Part shown: positions 61,392-64,000 of the stretch, piece after piece | Numbering within the stretch: position 1 is the stretch's first letter | How the letters are laid out: every line of letters starts with the position of its first letter | Origin: Thioclava dalianensis | GTDB lineage: Bacteria; Pseudomonadota; Alphaproteobacteria; Rhodobacterales; Rhodobacteraceae | Direction: 5' to 3' | Assembly (NCBI RefSeq): GCF_000715505.1 | Contig: NZ_JHEH01000014.1 | Span: 1-64,000, forward strand | Length of the DNA stretch: 64,000 nt | Translations under genes and position numbers: made by a program | The notes under the pieces: generated by a model | What the model was told of the DNA's origin: nothing | What the model saw: only the letters and a program-made list of their open reading frames with translations | The model's database searches: none

Positions 61392-62306
61392 ATGGCGCTT
61401 ACCCCCGAACAAGAGGCCGAGATCGCCGCCCAGCGCGGCGCGCCCCAGCAAACCCTGCGCGCGGTCTCCCCGGGGATGGAGGCGCGGCTCTACAGCGCCC
61501 ATAACGTGCTCGATCACGGGCTGGTCCGCGTCATCGACTATATGGGCGATGATTCCGCGATCTGTCAGGCCGCGCGGGTCTCTTATGGGCGCGGCACCAA
61601 GACGGTGAACACGGACGCAGGGCTGATCCGCTATCTGATGCGGCACTGGCACTCGACCCCGTTCGAGATGTGCGAAGTGAAGTTCCACGTCAAACTTCCG
61701 GTCTTTGTCGCCCGCCAGTGGATTCGTCACCGCACCGCCAATGTCAACGAATACTCCGCGCGCTACTCGATCCTCGACCGTGAATTCTACATCCCCGAGG
61801 CGGGACAGCTGGCTGCACAATCGAGCCAGAACCATCAGGGCCGGGGCGCGGTTCTCGAAGGTGCAGAGGCCGCCCGCGTGCTCGACATTCTGCGCGAAGA
61901 TGCGATGCGCAGCTATGACCATTACGAGGACATGCTGACCCCCGACGAGGAAAGCGGCAAGCAGGGCCTCGCCCGCGAGCTGGCGCGAATGAACCTGCCC
62001 ACCAATATCTACACCCAATGGTATTGGAAGGTGGATCTGCACAACCTCTTCCACTTCCTGCGCCTGCGCGCCGACAGCCATGCCCAATACGAAATCCGCG
62101 TCTATGCCGAGACGATGTGCGATATCGTGCGCGACTGGGTGCCCGCAGCCTATTCAGCCTTTGAGGATTACCGCCTTGGCGGGGTGAACCTGTCTGGCAA
62201 GGCGGTCGAGATCCTCAAGCGGCGCTTGGCGGGCGAAGAGGTCACGCAGGAGAACTCGGGCATGAGCAAGGGCGAATGGCGCGAGTTTGAAAGCGTTTGG
62301 GGCTGA
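61392..62306 (+). CDS. thyX: Flavin-dependent thymidylate synthase
   Basis: A 304-residue ThyX that methylates dUMP using methylenetetrahydrofolate and FAD. The signature [14 protein letters not shown] (about residues 113-126) fits RHRxxSxNExSxR with Ala at the Ser position. The protein has an extended N terminus like other alphaproteobacterial ThyX. GGAGG precedes ATG 61392 by 8 bases. It is closed by a strong terminator. Confidence 0.95.
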   Translation: MALTPEQEAEIAAQRGAPQQTLRAVSPGMEARLYSAHNVLDHGLVRVIDYMGDDSAICQAARVSYGRGTKTVNTDAGLIRYLMRHWHSTPFEMCEVKFHVKLPVFVARQWIRHRTANVNEYSARYSILDREFYIPEAGQLAAQSSQNHQGRGAVLEGAEAARVLDILREDAMRSYDHYEDMLTPDEESGKQGLARELARMNLPTNIYTQWYWKVDLHNLFHFLRLRADSHAQYEIRVYAETMCDIVRDWVPAAYSAFEDYRLGGVNLSGKAVEILKRRLAGEEVTQENSGMSKGEWREFESVWG

Positions 62307-62372
62307 GAGTGGCTGCGCGCCACTGACCCTGCCGACCGCGATCGGGTGACCGCTCAAACGCAGCTCAAAAAC

Positions 62373-62410
62373 AAAGACCGGGCCACCCTTGGGCAGCCCG
62401 GTCTTTTTTT
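62373..62410 (+). terminator. Bidirectional intrinsic terminator between thyX and GMC gene
   Basis: An 11-bp perfect stem AAAGACCGGGC / GCCCGGTCTTT with a 12-base loop is followed by a T-run on the plus strand; the A-rich left flank gives a U-run on the minus strand too. It serves both convergent genes. Confidence 0.93.
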
Positions 62411-62433
62411 CGTCTTAGCGCATCCTCGCGCGA

Positions 62434-64000
62434 TCAGATATTGCCCTTCGACATCTCATTGGAGATGAAATCGGCCTGCCGGATCGCCAAGGCCACAATG
62501 GTGAGCGTCGGGTTTTCCGACGCGCCGGTGGTGAATTGCGAGCCGTCCGAGACGAAGAGATTGGGCACGTCATGGGCCTGACCGTGCATGTTCACGACGC
62601 CATCGCGCGGGCGCTCGGACATCCGGTTGGTGCCGAGGTTATGCGTCGAGGGATAGGGAGGCGTCGGCAAGGTGCGGGTTGCGCCCACAGCCTCGTAGAT
62701 CGCCTTGCCGCGCGCATAGGCATGATCGCGCATCGCCCGGTCATTCGGGTGATCAGTGTAGTTCACATTCGCGACCGGCAGCCCGTAGGCGTCTTTGACC
62801 CCGTGGTTGAGCGTGATCCGGTTCGTTTCCTGCGGCATATCCTCGCCCACGATCCACATCCCGGCCATGTTCTCGTAGTCATCCAGCGCCGAGGTAAACT
62901 CGCGCCCCCAGCTTCCCGGATCGAGGAACGCTGCCATGAAGGGCAGACCGAGGCTGAGCGTCTCCAGCTCATACCCGCCCACAAAGCCCCGCGAGGGATC
63001 ATGGCGAGACTCGTCGCGGATGATGCCCGCCATCGTCGTGCCGCGCCACATTCTGACCGGTTTATCGAAGACGCCATAGACCGAGCCCGTCGTGTGGCGC
63101 ATGTAGTTGCGTCCCACCTGCCCCGAGCTGTTCGCAAGGCCGTCGGGGAACATCGACGAATGCGAATTCAACAGCACGCGCGGGCTTTCGATGGAATTAC
63201 CCGCGACGCAGACGATCTTGGCCTTTTGCATCTGCAGATTGCCATCCTGATCGAAATACTCGACCCCGGATGCACGGCCCTTATCGTCATGCACGATGCG
63301 CGCGACGTGGCTGTGATCGCGCACCTCAAGATTGCCCGTCGCCTCGCCGCGCGGAATGTCGGTGTAGGCAGAGGACCACTTGGCGCCCCATTTGCAGCCC
63401 TGAAAACAAAAACCCGTCTGCTGGCACGCCATCCGGTCATCATATTCGACCGAATTGATCGCCATATGGCCTGTGTTCACTTCCTTATAGCCCAGCGCCT
63501 TGGCCCCTTTCTCGAGCACCTTGAAGTTATTGCTGCCCGGCAGCCCCGGACGCCCCCCGGTGCGCGTGACCCCAAGCTTGGCTTCGGCCTTGTCGTAGTA
63601 AGGCGCAAGCTCGGCGGGATCGATCGGCCAGTCGAGCAGGTTCGCCCCGTCGACATCGCCGTAATGGGTCTTCGCCTTGAACTCGTGCTCTTGGAACCGA
63701 AGGCTCGCCCCCGCCCAGTGGATCGAGGTGCCGCCGACCGCCTTCACGATCCATGCGGGCAGACCGGAGAAATCCTTGGACACGCGCCAATCGCCACTGG
63801 TCGTGCGTGGCTCGGTCCAGGCGAGCTGGCCGAAACTGTCCCATTCGTCATTGATGTAATCCTCGGGCAGATAGCGACCGCCCGCTTCCAGCGCCACAAC
63901 CTTGACGCCCTTTTGTGCCAGTTCATTGGCCAAGACGCCGCCGCCTGCCCCGGTGCCGATGATGACAACGACGCTGTCGTCGCTCAGTTCAAATTTCGCA
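62434..64000 (-). CDS. GMC-family FAD-dependent dehydrogenase (partial, 5' end beyond window)
   Basis: The frame is open to the window edge, so the true start lies beyond 64000; about 521 residues are visible. The FAD-binding motif is IIGTGAGGGVLA near the visible N terminus, followed by GGTSIHWAGA. Cysteines spaced C-x5-C-x3-C (in CQQTGFCFQGCKWGAKW) match the [3Fe-4S] ligands reported for FAD-dependent glucose dehydrogenase. The C-terminal THNLGTNRM and SDGSQFTTGASENPT segments carry the catalytic His/Asn region. A sugar or polyol dehydrogenase of the gluconate 2-dehydrogenase type is likely. Partner small and cytochrome subunits would lie beyond the window. Confidence 0.85.
   Translation of the reverse strand, partial: AKFELSDDSVVVIIGTGAGGGVLANELAQKGVKVVALEAGGRYLPEDYINDEWDSFGQLAWTEPRTTSGDWRVSKDFSGLPAWIVKAVGGTSIHWAGASLRFQEHEFKAKTHYGDVDGANLLDWPIDPAELAPYYDKAEAKLGVTRTGGRPGLPGSNNFKVLEKGAKALGYKEVNTGHMAINSVEYDDRMACQQTGFCFQGCKWGAKWSSAYTDIPRGEATGNLEVRDHSHVARIVHDDKGRASGVEYFDQDGNLQMQKAKIVCVAGNSIESPRVLLNSHSSMFPDGLANSSGQVGRNYMRHTTGSVYGVFDKPVRMWRGTTMAGIIRDESRHDPSRGFVGGYELETLSLGLPFMAAFLDPGSWGREFTSALDDYENMAGMWIVGEDMPQETNRITLNHGVKDAYGLPVANVNYTDHPNDRAMRDHAYARGKAIYEAVGATRTLPTPPYPSTHNLGTNRMSERPRDGVVNMHGQAHDVPNLFVSDGSQFTTGASENPTLTIVALAIRQADFISNEMSKGNI

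Noticed and set aside
1-64000. CRISPR array, insertion sequence, prophage or integron
   Set aside because: I saw no regularly spaced repeats, transposase, phage structural gene or integrase in any frame. The VasI-like gene alone is not enough to call a prophage.

Overview
The window reads as chromosomal DNA of a GC-rich alphaproteobacterium of the Rhodobacterales (Paracoccaceae/Rhodobacteraceae type). The evidence is gene content and order: a MipZ-type division ATPase, a ligase-associated Lhr/PdeM repair pair, rpmH-rnpA-yidD followed by ttcA, yidC, a MOSC gene and engB, plant-type gshA, ThyX instead of ThyA, and short structured repeats at convergent gene ends. The genus cannot be fixed from the sequence alone. 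I see no prophage, insertion sequence, integrase or CRISPR array, so this is mostly core genome with a few accessory patches.

Layout. 1-8.9 kb: a small membrane protein, parE, an AT-richer orphan VasI/TagO-like gene, a gamma-glutamylcyclotransferase-like gene, pdeM-lhr (minus) and ilvD with a clear terminator. 9-18.2 kb (minus): FUSC membrane protein; a tiny membrane protein, an FMN glutamate-synthase-like protein and pyruvate oxidase PoxB; then an RND efflux pump with its adaptor. 18.3-26 kb (minus): CpdB-like periplasmic nucleotidase and a complete oligopeptide ABC transporter whose oppA starts with TTG. 26-27 kb: a gene-poor kilobase with the remnant of a CatB-type acetyltransferase. 27-30.7 kb: MDR oxidoreductase, SDR, DJ-1/PfpI protein and a LysR regulator.

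30.7-39.5 kb holds the most interesting system, a complete autoinducer-2 (AI-2) uptake and processing locus. On the minus strand are lsrA-lsrC-lsrD-lsrB followed by a class II aldolase; divergently on the plus strand are lsrR-lsrK-lsrG. The periplasmic receptor LsrB binds AI-2, LsrACD import it, LsrK phosphorylates it, LsrG isomerises the phosphate and LsrR controls both arms from a 174-nt region that contains a strong inverted repeat over the likely lsrR promoter. The thiolase LsrF of enterics is absent. In its place, downstream of lsrB, sits a stand-alone aldolase resembling the aldolase half of RhaD-type rhamnulose-phosphate aldolases, which suggests a different terminal step of AI-2 breakdown.

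39.8-48.7 kb: tRNA-Arg(ACG), an orphan histidine kinase, then the translation and membrane-insertion cluster rpmH, rnpA, yidD, ttcA, a degenerate GGDEF/EAL protein, yidC, MOSC and engB. 48.7-62.4 kb: gshA, a small membrane protein and rsmE (minus); ubiA, a BON/OmpA-type envelope protein, a coiled-coil membrane protein, mipZ and L-lactate dehydrogenase (plus); an MFS transporter (minus); rplY, a doubtful small ORF and pth (plus); a glyoxalase-family gene (minus); thyX (plus). The window ends inside a GMC-family dehydrogenase with a cysteine cluster that suggests an iron-sulfur centre.

Two kinds of non-coding structure recur. Intercistronic hairpins follow both periplasmic binding-protein genes (oppA, lsrB). 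A dispersed element with a conserved AT-rich box and two hairpins, one of them differing in sequence but preserved in pairing, is present three times between convergent genes.
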